A DNA stretch of 8,884 nucleotides, taken from the NCBI GenBank assembly GCA_002426275.1, contig DIPB01000135.1:3652-12535 (forward strand), given 5' to 3'. Made by a program: the position numbers and the translations under genes. The notes beneath the pieces are model-generated. The model saw only the letters and a list, made by a program, of their open reading frames with translations, searched no databases and had not been told where the DNA came from. Source of the stretch: Firmicutes bacterium UBA5499. GTDB lineage: Bacteria > Bacillota > DTU084. Positions within the stretch are counted from its first letter, which is position 1. Every line of letters begins with the position of its first letter. Below, one piece after another: positions 1 through 5,867 of this stretch.

Positions 1-401
1 CCAGCCTCTATCTAAAGATTAGGGACGGTCAGACCCTGGCGCTGCGCCTGGGCACTGGCATCGCGTTCGGAGATCCGCCTGATATTGAAAAATTCCGCGT
101 GGGCGGCGCCGAAACTCTCAGGGGGTACGATCCTTACGCATTCAGCGGCAACAAACAGGTTTTGGCCAATGCCGAATACCGGGTCAAGCTTTCAGACAAC
201 CTGCAGGGAGTTGTATTTGCCGATGCAGGCAACGCCTGGAGCGATGATGATGATGACACAACTGCGGAAAGAAAACAGCTCAAGTACGGAGCTGGAATCG
301 GCCTGCGGATCGATACGCCCATCGGCATGATTCGCCTGGATTACGGCTGGGGCAAAGATGGTAAAGGGCAGAGCTATTTCAGCATCGGACAGCCCTTTTA
401 A
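1..401 (+). CDS. bamA: BamA / Omp85 family outer-membrane assembly protein, C-terminal end of the barrel (5' partial)
   Basis: This is the last ~132 codons of an Omp85-family protein, the central subunit that folds and inserts beta-barrel proteins into the outer membrane. The reading frame enters from the left edge (first whole codon at 3) and ends at TAA 399-401. Visible hallmarks are GGAETLRGY (99-125), which corresponds to the conserved (V/L)RG(F/Y) motif of barrel loop 6; the strand VVFADAGNAW; the segment GIGLRIDTPIGMIRLDYGWG, typical of the penultimate strands; and a C-terminus FSIGQPF ending in phenylalanine, the classical outer-membrane beta-signal. The loop between the ADAGNAW strand and the following strand carries five consecutive aspartates encoded by a GAT repeat at 243-254. 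POTRA domains would lie upstream. The next gene starts within 10-16 nt, and downstream Skp-like and lpxD genes support an outer-membrane biogenesis operon. A TamA-type paralogue is possible but less likely beside ompH-lpxD. Confidence 0.93.
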   Translation, partial: SLYLKIRDGQTLALRLGTGIAFGDPPDIEKFRVGGAETLRGYDPYAFSGNKQVLANAEYRVKLSDNLQGVVFADAGNAWSDDDDDTTAERKQLKYGAGIGLRIDTPIGMIRLDYGWGKDGKGQSYFSIGQPF

Positions 402-416
402 GAAGGTGAGTTGAGC

Positions 417-1688
417 GTGAGAACTCTGGGCTGGTTCTTTTTCCTCTGTTGGTTGTTTTTACCTGCTGCTGCCGCTCAGCAACCAGACCAGACGGTCCAG
501 AGCGTGCGGGTGGAACTTTCCTTTCCTCCCGGCCGCGCTCTTTATCCGGATTTAGCAGAACGCATAGAGCTGAGCTTTAAGTCTGTGGGAGAAAAGGTCC
601 TTTTGGGGAAAAACGTCTCCACTGTGAGAACGTTAAGCGATGTGCTGGCAGGTACGATTAAAAAAGTATTCGACGTTGTGCTCAGAGGCTTTCAGGTGGA
701 TAAACTGGAGCTTGCGGCAGGCCCCGAGACGGTTTTGAAAATCGTCCTCAGGCCTTCGCAGCCCATAATTGAGCGAGCGACGCTCAAGCTCAATGCCACA
801 GGGCTTGCACCGGGACTCCTGCAATTTTTGGATGAAAATCAGCAGCTGTTCTCGCAAATCGCTACCGAAGTACTGTCCGGCGTGCCGGTTGAGGCCTTGG
901 ATTGGGCGGAAGGAGTAATGCTGGGCGTCTTGGAGCAAGTTGTTGCAACCCAGCTGCCCGGCTTTTCCGTGCACATGGATCTAAAGGTGGGCCAAGTGAC
1001 TCAAATTACCCTTTTCTTATCTCCCACAGGTCCGGTTGTGCGTTCTGCAGCTGTGGCTGTTTCGTCCGACACCATTCCCGCCAGCGTGATCAGGCCTCTT
1101 GCCAGTCAGGCTGAGGGGCAGGCTCAGATGCTGGTGGGAATTCCGATCGCCTTCTTGGGTCAGTACAAATCGCAATTGGAACAGAGCCTGGTCCGGCAGA
1201 TCAATGGTCATCCCAGCATGAAAAAATGGGGGCTGCAAACGCGGCTTCGCATTGAACCGGGCGAAGTTACAGCTGTAGATTTGGCTGTGAATTCACGCTA
1301 TGGGCGGTTCTTTGCCGGACTGACGATCAATGTCGGCGCCAGAGCTCCTTCACCGGCTTGGGCATCGCACCTAGGCGCGTTTTGGGGAAGGCAAGAGCTG
1401 TTTGTGGAAAATTACCTTGCGCTCACAACGTTAGAGGCCACCTGGCAGCTGGGCGCCAGGTGCCAGGTGGCGCCCCTGACGTCCGTAACCGGGCAGGTGA
1501 ATCTGCGCACAGGTCGCTGGCAATACGGGTTCGCTCATGCGGTAGATGATCTGCAAATCGGTTTGCTCAGCGACCTCAAGCAAGGGCTGTTGGAAATGTC
1601 CATCGGCAAGGAGACCAGCGACGTTCTGGTGGAACTGGTGGGGAACACTAAGCGAAATTATTGGTTAAGGCTTACGGCACAAATTTGA
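417..1688 (+). CDS. Unrecognised exported protein: three POTRA-like modules plus strand-rich C-terminus
   Basis: I do not recognise a named family. The 423-aa product has a clear signal peptide (MRTLGWFFFLCWLFLPAAAA, likely cleaved after the alanines). Then come three related modules of about 90 residues (roughly 25-112, 113-203, 204-293). Their ends align visibly: LELAAGPETVLKIVLRP, LKVGQVTQITLFLSP and LRIEPGEVTAVDLAVN. Modules 2 and 3 also share a G-(V/I)-P-(V/I) turn before a helix (GVPVEAL, GIPIAFL). Short strands around helices suggest POTRA-like folds (inference). Residues 297-423 show alternating hydrophobic strands such as FFAGLTINVGARA and ATWQLGARCQV, ending NYWLRLTAQI, compatible with a small outer-membrane barrel lacking the usual terminal aromatic residue. 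GTG 417 is preferred over TTG 411 because GGTGA at 405-409 is 7 nt from GTG and only 1 nt from TTG. Position between bamA and ompH suggests a role in outer-membrane assembly. Confidence 0.85.
   Translation: MRTLGWFFFLCWLFLPAAAAQQPDQTVQSVRVELSFPPGRALYPDLAERIELSFKSVGEKVLLGKNVSTVRTLSDVLAGTIKKVFDVVLRGFQVDKLELAAGPETVLKIVLRPSQPIIERATLKLNATGLAPGLLQFLDENQQLFSQIATEVLSGVPVEALDWAEGVMLGVLEQVVATQLPGFSVHMDLKVGQVTQITLFLSPTGPVVRSAAVAVSSDTIPASVIRPLASQAEGQAQMLVGIPIAFLGQYKSQLEQSLVRQINGHPSMKKWGLQTRLRIEPGEVTAVDLAVNSRYGRFFAGLTINVGARAPSPAWASHLGAFWGRQELFVENYLALTTLEATWQLGARCQVAPLTSVTGQVNLRTGRWQYGFAHAVDDLQIGLLSDLKQGLLEMSIGKETSDVLVELVGNTKRNYWLRLTAQI
1437..1475. repeat. Nested, mutually exclusive inverted repeats inside the 423-aa gene
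   Basis: GCCACCTGGCA (1437-1447) and TGCCAGGTGGC (1461-1471) are perfect 11-bp inverted copies with a 13-nt spacer. Overlapping them, GGGCGCCA (1451-1458) and TGGCGCCC (1468-1475) form a second perfect 8-bp pair. In addition, GCCAGGTG occurs twice with a 7-nt offset (1455-1462 and 1462-1469), so the left arm can pair with either copy. The structures compete with one another. All lie within coding sequence for part of the proposed barrel strand region. A functional RNA role is unproven. Confidence 0.6.
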
Positions 1689-1702
1689 AAGGAGCACGTA
1701 AA

Positions 1703-2155
1703 ATGAGTGAAAACAAAAAATGGATCATCGTCGGCGTAATAGTTGCAGCATTAATCGGTGGCATCGGCGGCTTTACTGTGGGGAAATTGACCAACAATCC
1801 GAAGGTGGGTTATATTGATCTGCAAAAGATCATGTCCGATTTTCCGGCTTACAAGGACGCTTCCAGCATTCTCAAAGGCAAGCAGGTAGAGTTGGAACAG
1901 AAGCTGCAGGAAGAGGTAAAAGGTAAATCTGACACAGAGAAGCAAAAATTAATTCAAGAGCTGCAGGCGCAGTTGTCCGCCAAAGATAAGGAACTATCCC
2001 AGCGCGTGGAAAATGAAATCCGCGAGGCTGTGAAAAAGGTGGCCGCAGATAAGAATCTCACTTTAGTCGGCGCCAAGGATGTGCTCTACTTCGGCGGCGA
2101 AGACATCACAAATGAGGTTTTGCTCAAGGGCGGCGCTAAAATCGAGAAGAAGTAG
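1703..2155 (+). CDS. ompH: OmpH/Skp-family periplasmic chaperone, copy 1
   Basis: This 150-aa protein belongs to the OmpH/Skp family, periplasmic chaperones that hold unfolded outer-membrane proteins for the Bam machinery. A short N-terminus and a hydrophobic segment (about residues 7-28, without an obvious cleavage motif) suggest it stays anchored in the inner membrane. The family N-terminal strand follows as VGYIDLQKIMSDFPAYKDA (about 35-53), then a charged coiled-coil arm (about 55-112), and the closing segment KNLTLVGAKDVLYFGGEDIT near the C-terminus, which matches the family's final strand and D-(I/L)-T motif. Length is close to Skp (about 160 aa). ATG 1703 is chosen because AAAGGAG (1688-1694) lies 8 nt upstream; an earlier in-frame start at 1661 would overlap the previous gene and lacks such a site. 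Its ribosome site overlaps the stop codon of the preceding gene, so translation is probably coupled. Confidence 0.9.
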   Translation: MSENKKWIIVGVIVAALIGGIGGFTVGKLTNNPKVGYIDLQKIMSDFPAYKDASSILKGKQVELEQKLQEEVKGKSDTEKQKLIQELQAQLSAKDKELSQRVENEIREAVKKVAADKNLTLVGAKDVLYFGGEDITNEVLLKGGAKIEKK

Positions 2156-2200
2156 CGGAATACGCGGCAGCCTGCCAACTAGGCTTAAAACGGGGAGGTT

Positions 2201-2215
2201 ATGGCGAATAAGTGA
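2201..2215 (+). other. Five-codon mini-ORF (Met-Ala-Asn-Lys-stop) with strong ribosome site
   Basis: ATG GCG AAT AAG TGA is preceded by GGGGAGG at 2192-2198, a better Shine-Dalgarno match than that of the real gene downstream (GGTGA at 2234-2238, ATG 2243). It lies in the only sizeable gap of the operon. It may be a regulatory leader, a translation-reinitiation device, or the residue of a lost gene start. A weak 5-bp hairpin (AGCCT 2169-2173 with AGGCT 2181-2185) sits just upstream. Function is not demonstrated. Confidence 0.35.
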
Positions 2216-2242
2216 CTGAGAAAGTTAAAAAGCGGTGAGACA

Positions 2243-3403
2243 ATGAGAAGGACTCTTTTATATATACTGGTGATTGTTATTTCCATCGTTGTAAGCTTGT
2301 CCTTCACCCAGCGTTGGGCGGCGAAAACAACATCCACGCCTGCACTTGAGGATTTTACCGTAAAATTTCCGGGGAAAAAGCAGCTTACAGGCGTGATCGA
2401 TTTAGAGAAAGCCTATAAGGTTCATCCCCGGTACAAGGAACTGGCGGAACTTTCGGCCGAGCTTGCCAAGCAGCAAGCAGATTGGCAAGCTTGGCTTGCG
2501 GAACAAAACGAATTGGCAGCATCTCAGCAGCAAAATAAATTGAATCAGGTCCTGAAAACCCAGCTGGTTAAAATTCAGGCGGAATACGCCGCTCGCCTTG
2601 AGGCTAGACAGAAAATCTTCCAAGAGCAGCTCACCCGCGAAGAAAAGGCCAAAACGGAGGAAATTCAAAAGAAACTCCAGACCAAGGAAAAGGAAGTCAT
2701 CGCGAAGCTGGGTGAGACCATAGCCAATAGGCAAACTGAGATGCAGGAAGAGCTTAAAAAATACGAGGTCGACTTGCAGGAGCAAAGCAAGGCCCAAGTA
2801 GTGAGTCTGAAATTGAAGCTGGAAAATCTTCCCCTCAGCGAGGAAGAGCGCAAACGCGTTGAGGAAGAGATCTCCGGGATCGAAGCCGGGCAAAAGCGGC
2901 TGCTTACCGTCAAAGAAGCGGCTCTGGCGTCGCAGCTTGAAAAATTTGCTCAGGAAAAAAAGCAAGAGGACGCTCAGAATCTGCAGGAGTATCATAAAAC
3001 TTTGATTCAAAGCGCCACTTCCCAACTTGACGATTTGCGGCGGGAACTGGAAAAAAACTTTAAGGACGAAGTGCTGGCCGAGGAAGCAAAGATGCAAGCG
3101 GAAGCCAAAGCTCAGCAACAGCGGATCGGCAAATTGCGGGATGAAAAAGCTGAAGCTGCCTTCAAAGCGCAGATTCAACAGGAAGCCGAGCGGCGGGAGA
3201 AAGCTGTGGGCAAGCTGCGGCAGCAGGCGGAAAAGCTTGAACAGGAGATTTTGGCTGATTTAGAGCGCCTGGCCAAACAGGTGGGCCAAGAGAAGAGAGT
3301 CGCTAGTCTCAAGGTGCTCAAACCCGGGGAGAAGCACCAGTGGTCTTTATGGGAAACGGATTTAACTCCCGATCTTTTGGAGATACTAAAGCGAGAAAAG
3401 TAA
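2243..3403 (+). CDS. Expanded OmpH/Skp-like protein with very long coiled coil, copy 2
   Basis: This 386-aa protein starts with a membrane anchor or uncleaved signal (residues 4-21, MRRTLLYILVIVISIVVSLS). It is followed by the OmpH-type strand LTGVIDLEKAYKVHPRYKEL (48-67), close to the same position in copy 1. From about 65 to 345 it is an almost uninterrupted, highly charged coiled coil rich in Glu, Lys, Gln and Ala, more than twice the length of a usual Skp arm. The C-terminus (about 335-386) has short strands and TDLTPDLLEIL, matching the family's closing D-(I/L)-T-x-x-(V/L) motif. The family fold is therefore kept while the tentacle region is enlarged. It probably acts in the periplasm as a holdase or a spacer reaching toward the outer membrane (inference). 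GGTGAG at 2234-2239 supports ATG 2243. The best-matching signals are at the two ends, so similarity scores in searches may be low or dominated by coiled-coil hits. Confidence 0.85.
   Translation: MRRTLLYILVIVISIVVSLSFTQRWAAKTTSTPALEDFTVKFPGKKQLTGVIDLEKAYKVHPRYKELAELSAELAKQQADWQAWLAEQNELAASQQQNKLNQVLKTQLVKIQAEYAARLEARQKIFQEQLTREEKAKTEEIQKKLQTKEKEVIAKLGETIANRQTEMQEELKKYEVDLQEQSKAQVVSLKLKLENLPLSEEERKRVEEEISGIEAGQKRLLTVKEAALASQLEKFAQEKKQEDAQNLQEYHKTLIQSATSQLDDLRRELEKNFKDEVLAEEAKMQAEAKAQQQRIGKLRDEKAEAAFKAQIQQEAERREKAVGKLRQQAEKLEQEILADLERLAKQVGQEKRVASLKVLKPGEKHQWSLWETDLTPDLLEILKREK
2456..2495 (+). repeat. Long perfect-type hairpin in the early coding region of the 386-aa gene
   Basis: Positions 2456-2469 and 2482-2495 pair over 14 bp with a single G-T wobble and a 12-nt loop; the central ten pairs (AGCTTGCCAA with TTGGCAAGCT) are exact. 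It lies about 72-85 codons into the gene, in the first part of the coiled coil. Coiled-coil codon repetition (Leu-Ala-Lys-Gln) explains some of the symmetry, but a 14-bp stem is longer than expected. It could slow ribosomes or affect mRNA stability; neither is shown. Confidence 0.55.
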
Positions 3404-3424
3404 CTTCAAAAGGGGGAAATCCGC

Positions 3425-3844
3425 TTGCGAGAATGGCGAAAATGGGTGTTACCTGCTGTGAGCTGCGCGGCTTTGGCGATAGCGCTGATTGCTTTGGCCG
3501 GCAATCTGACCGGTAAAATCGCGGTGGTAGATCTGAATAAGCTGATGGAAGACAGCTCTAAGGCAAAAAGTTATGAAAAGCAATTGGCCAATAAGTATCA
3601 ACAGCTGACAGCTAATTTGGATAGCGAAAAACTCAGCGAATCGGAAAAAGAAAAGAAGCAGGCTGCTGCTTACGATGAATACTTGAAGACCAAGAATGAA
3701 TTAGAACAAAAACTGGAACGGGAAGTGGCGGCTAGCGTCAGCAAAGTGGCGCGACGTCGCCGGCTTTCCGTTGTCTTGTATAAAGAGGCAGTGCGCTGGG
3801 GAGGGATGGATATCACCTCTGAGGTGATCCGCGCGCTGAAGTAG
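3425..3844 (+). CDS. OmpH/Skp-family periplasmic chaperone, copy 3
   Basis: This 139-aa protein is a third consecutive OmpH/Skp-type chaperone. It has a hydrophobic N-terminal segment (about 8-26), the strand KIAVVDLNKLMEDSSKAKSY (31-50), a short coiled-coil arm (about 50-105), and a C-terminal block that aligns with copy 1: KVARRRRLSVVLYKEAVRWG followed by DITSEV, against KVAADKNLTLVGAKDVLYFG followed by DITNEV. The run of four arginines before the last strand is unlike copy 1. The start is TTG 3425, with AGGGGG (3411-3416) 8 nt upstream; no better ATG lies in frame nearby. It follows copy 2 by 21 nt and precedes lpxD by 14 nt, the usual setting for skp genes. Duplication followed by divergence is the simplest origin of the three copies. 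Confidence 0.87.
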   Translation: MREWRKWVLPAVSCAALAIALIALAGNLTGKIAVVDLNKLMEDSSKAKSYEKQLANKYQQLTANLDSEKLSESEKEKKQAAAYDEYLKTKNELEQKLEREVAASVSKVARRRRLSVVLYKEAVRWGGMDITSEVIRALK

Positions 3845-3858
3845 AGAGGAGAACATAA

Positions 3859-4899
3859 GTGCCTGAAATCACTGTAGGCGAACTGGCAAAATTGCTTGAC
3901 GGGCAGCTTGACGGAGATGCGGACGGGCTGATAGACTCGGTGGCGTCCATAGATCAGGCGGGACCGTTCGCGGCTACTTTTGCCCAGGATAGCCATGTGC
4001 TGTGCGTACATAAGGAACTTAACGCCGGAGCTGTAATCGGACCCATGGATTCTCCGCGGCTTTCTTGCCCGGTAATCAGGGTCCGGCAGCCCCGCTTGGC
4101 TTGGAATCAGGTTTTGAAATTTTTCGCGCCGGCCGTTTCCTTGCCCCAAGGAATCGATCCAAACAGTTGGGTAAGTCCGGAGGCCAAGCTGGCGCCGGAT
4201 GTGCGCATCGGTCCTTTTGTCGTGGTCAGTCCGGGGGCGCAAATCGGAGCGGGGACTGTGCTATATCCCGGCACCTATATCGGACAGAGGGCTCGGGTGG
4301 GGGAGAATTGTCTGCTCTATCCCAATGTGGTGGTGCGGGAAGATGTGGAGATAGCAGATCGGGTGATCATTGGTCCCGGCACGGTGGTGGGGAGCGATGG
4401 TTTCGGTTTTGTCACCTCAGGCGGCAAGCACTGGAAAGTGCCGCAGATTGGCAAGGTAATCATTGAGGATGATGTGGAAGTGGGCGCTAATGTCACAGTA
4501 GACCGTCCCATGATGGGCGCCACCATCATTCATCGCGGCACTAAAACAGATAATCTGGTGCAGATCGCCCACAATGTTGAGATAGGCGAAGATTGCCTGC
4601 TGGTGGCGCTGGTCGGCATTGCCGGCAGCACCACTTTAGGCAACAATGTAACGATGGCGGGGCAAAGCGGGGCCGCAGGGCATCAGACCATAGGCGCAGG
4701 GTCTGTGGTGATGGCCAGGGGGCTGGTGGTTGGAGATTTACCGGCCGGCTCCCAGGTTTCCGGAGCGCCGGCCAGGCCTCACAACGTGGAGCTCCGCGCC
4801 AGAGCGGCATCGCTGCATTTACCGCAAGAATTGAAAAAGCTGAAACAGCTTGAAAAACGAGTGGCCCAGCTTGAGGCTGCTTTGGATGAGGTGAAGTGA
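3859..4899 (+). CDS. lpxD: LpxD, UDP-3-O-acylglucosamine N-acyltransferase
   Basis: LpxD transfers an R-3-hydroxyacyl chain from acyl carrier protein to the 2-amino group of UDP-3-O-acylglucosamine, the third step of lipid A synthesis, in the cytoplasm. The 346-aa length is normal for the family. Residues 1-100 form the uridine-binding N-terminal domain (VASIDQAG, LNAGAVI). Residues ~100-300 are left-handed beta-helix hexapeptide repeats (IGPFVVVSPGAQIGAGTVLY and onward). The catalytic histidine sits in NLVQIAHNVEIG at His238, and a second conserved histidine in GHQTIG at His275, each one position from E. coli His239 and His276. The C-terminal coiled helix (about 320-346) is the usual ACP and trimer-contact tail. 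The start is GTG 3859 with AGAGGAGA (3845-3852) upstream. Differences from the usual motif are DRPMMG where DRATMG is common and MARGLVV after the last repeats. The gene's last codons carry the ribosome site of the next gene. Confidence 0.95.
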   Translation: MPEITVGELAKLLDGQLDGDADGLIDSVASIDQAGPFAATFAQDSHVLCVHKELNAGAVIGPMDSPRLSCPVIRVRQPRLAWNQVLKFFAPAVSLPQGIDPNSWVSPEAKLAPDVRIGPFVVVSPGAQIGAGTVLYPGTYIGQRARVGENCLLYPNVVVREDVEIADRVIIGPGTVVGSDGFGFVTSGGKHWKVPQIGKVIIEDDVEVGANVTVDRPMMGATIIHRGTKTDNLVQIAHNVEIGEDCLLVALVGIAGSTTLGNNVTMAGQSGAAGHQTIGAGSVVMARGLVVGDLPAGSQVSGAPARPHNVELRARAASLHLPQELKKLKQLEKRVAQLEAALDEVK

Positions 4900-4901
4900 A
4901 G

Positions 4902-5819
4902 ATGGATTTTGAGATTGCCATTATCGGAGGCGGACCTGCCGGCCTCGCCGCCGGCCTTTACGCGGCCAGGGCCAGACGTAAAACCATATTGTTTGAGGGA
5001 GAGGCTATGGGAGGACAAGCTGCCACTGCGGATCGGGTGGCGAATTATCCCGGCTTTCCCGAAGAGATCAGCGGTTATGAGCTCACGGACAAAATGGAGC
5101 AGCAGGCTCAAAAGCTGGGCCTCGTCTTTGAGCATCAAGCTGTTACCGCGCTTTCTTCTGAAAATAGGACCTTCACGCTCAGCACTGCCGGATGTAGCTA
5201 TACTGCAAACAAAGTGATCGTCGCAAGCGGCGTTGCGCCGCAGAAGCTGGGCGTGCCGGGAGAAGCTGAATTCCTGGGGCGGGGAGTTTCCTATTGCGCA
5301 ACCTGTGATGCCGCTTTTTTTCGGAATAAGGCCGTCCTGGTTGTGGGCGGAGGAGATTCGGCCGTGACGGAGGCCATATTTCTCACCAGGTTTGCCAAAA
5401 GCGTGGGAATAGTGCATCGCAGAGATCAGCTGCGGGCCACAAAAATTGTGCAAGACGAAGCCAAAGCCAATCCGAAGATCAGCTTTTATCCTAATCAAGT
5501 GATCACTGCTCTGAAGGGTGAGCGGGTCTTGAGCGCGGCCGCGCTGAAAGACGTGAGAAGCGGAGCGATTCAAGAGGTGTCTGTGGATGGCATCTTCGTT
5601 TATATTGGCAGAGTGCCACGCACGGAGTTCTTGGGCGGCATAGCAGAGCTCACTACTCAGAGCTATTTGCTCACCGACGAGCGGATGCGCACTTCTTGGC
5701 CCGGTTTATTTGCCGCCGGAGATGTGCGCTCCAAATCTCTCCGGCAGATCGTGACTGCAGTATCGGACGGTGCCATTGCCGCGGTTGAGGCCGACAGAGA
5801 GCTGGCATCGAACATTTGA
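4902..5819 (+). CDS. trxB: Thioredoxin reductase (NADPH, FAD) family protein
   Basis: This is a low-molecular-weight thioredoxin reductase of 305 aa, which uses NADPH and FAD to reduce thioredoxin in the cytoplasm. Motifs in order are GGGPAG (9-14, FAD binding), GGQAATADRVANYPGFPE, the redox pair Cys132-Ala-Thr-Cys135 in VSYCATCDAAFF, GGGDSAVTEA (149 onward, NADPH binding) with HRRDQLRA after it, and the FAD-contact motif GLFAAGDVRSKSLRQIVTA near the end. The residue after CATCD is Ala where Gly is usual. ATG 4902 is chosen over GTG 4896 because GAGGTGA (4888-4894), inside the end of lpxD, is 7 nt from ATG and only 1 nt from GTG. The 2-nt gap means it is translationally coupled to lpxD. No thioredoxin gene is adjacent, so the partner is not shown, and a ferredoxin- or other disulfide-linked reductase of the same family is possible. 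Confidence 0.92.
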   Translation: MDFEIAIIGGGPAGLAAGLYAARARRKTILFEGEAMGGQAATADRVANYPGFPEEISGYELTDKMEQQAQKLGLVFEHQAVTALSSENRTFTLSTAGCSYTANKVIVASGVAPQKLGVPGEAEFLGRGVSYCATCDAAFFRNKAVLVVGGGDSAVTEAIFLTRFAKSVGIVHRRDQLRATKIVQDEAKANPKISFYPNQVITALKGERVLSAAALKDVRSGAIQEVSVDGIFVYIGRVPRTEFLGGIAELTTQSYLLTDERMRTSWPGLFAAGDVRSKSLRQIVTAVSDGAIAAVEADRELASNI

Positions 5820-5867
5820 GAGAGCTTCCAGCCGGGGTAATCTTAACCGAAGGGAACATGATATGCA

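Noticed and set aside
2402..3178. Long minus-strand ORF (258 aa) opposite the 386-aa gene
   Set aside because: It mirrors the coiled-coil codons (Glu, Lys and Gln codons read backwards as Leu and Phe), has no ribosome site, and the product is a Leu/Phe-rich nonsense composition.
3812..3828. Near-perfect palindrome ATCACCTC-T-GAGGTGAT at the end of the third OmpH-like gene
   Set aside because: A 1-nt spacer cannot form a hairpin loop without opening the stem, and it encodes the conserved D-I-T-S-E-V motif, so protein conservation explains it.
5227..5241. GCGGCG-TTG-CGCCGC palindrome in trxB
   Set aside because: Short and G+C-rich within conserved coding sequence; expected by chance at this composition.
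4779..5573. Minus-strand ORF (264 aa) opposite lpxD end and trxB
   Set aside because: Both genes on the plus strand have full family motifs; the minus-strand product resembles nothing and has no start signal.
5820..5867. Terminator after trxB
   Set aside because: No stable stem followed by a T run is present, so transcription may continue into the alpha-CTD remnant up to 7048.
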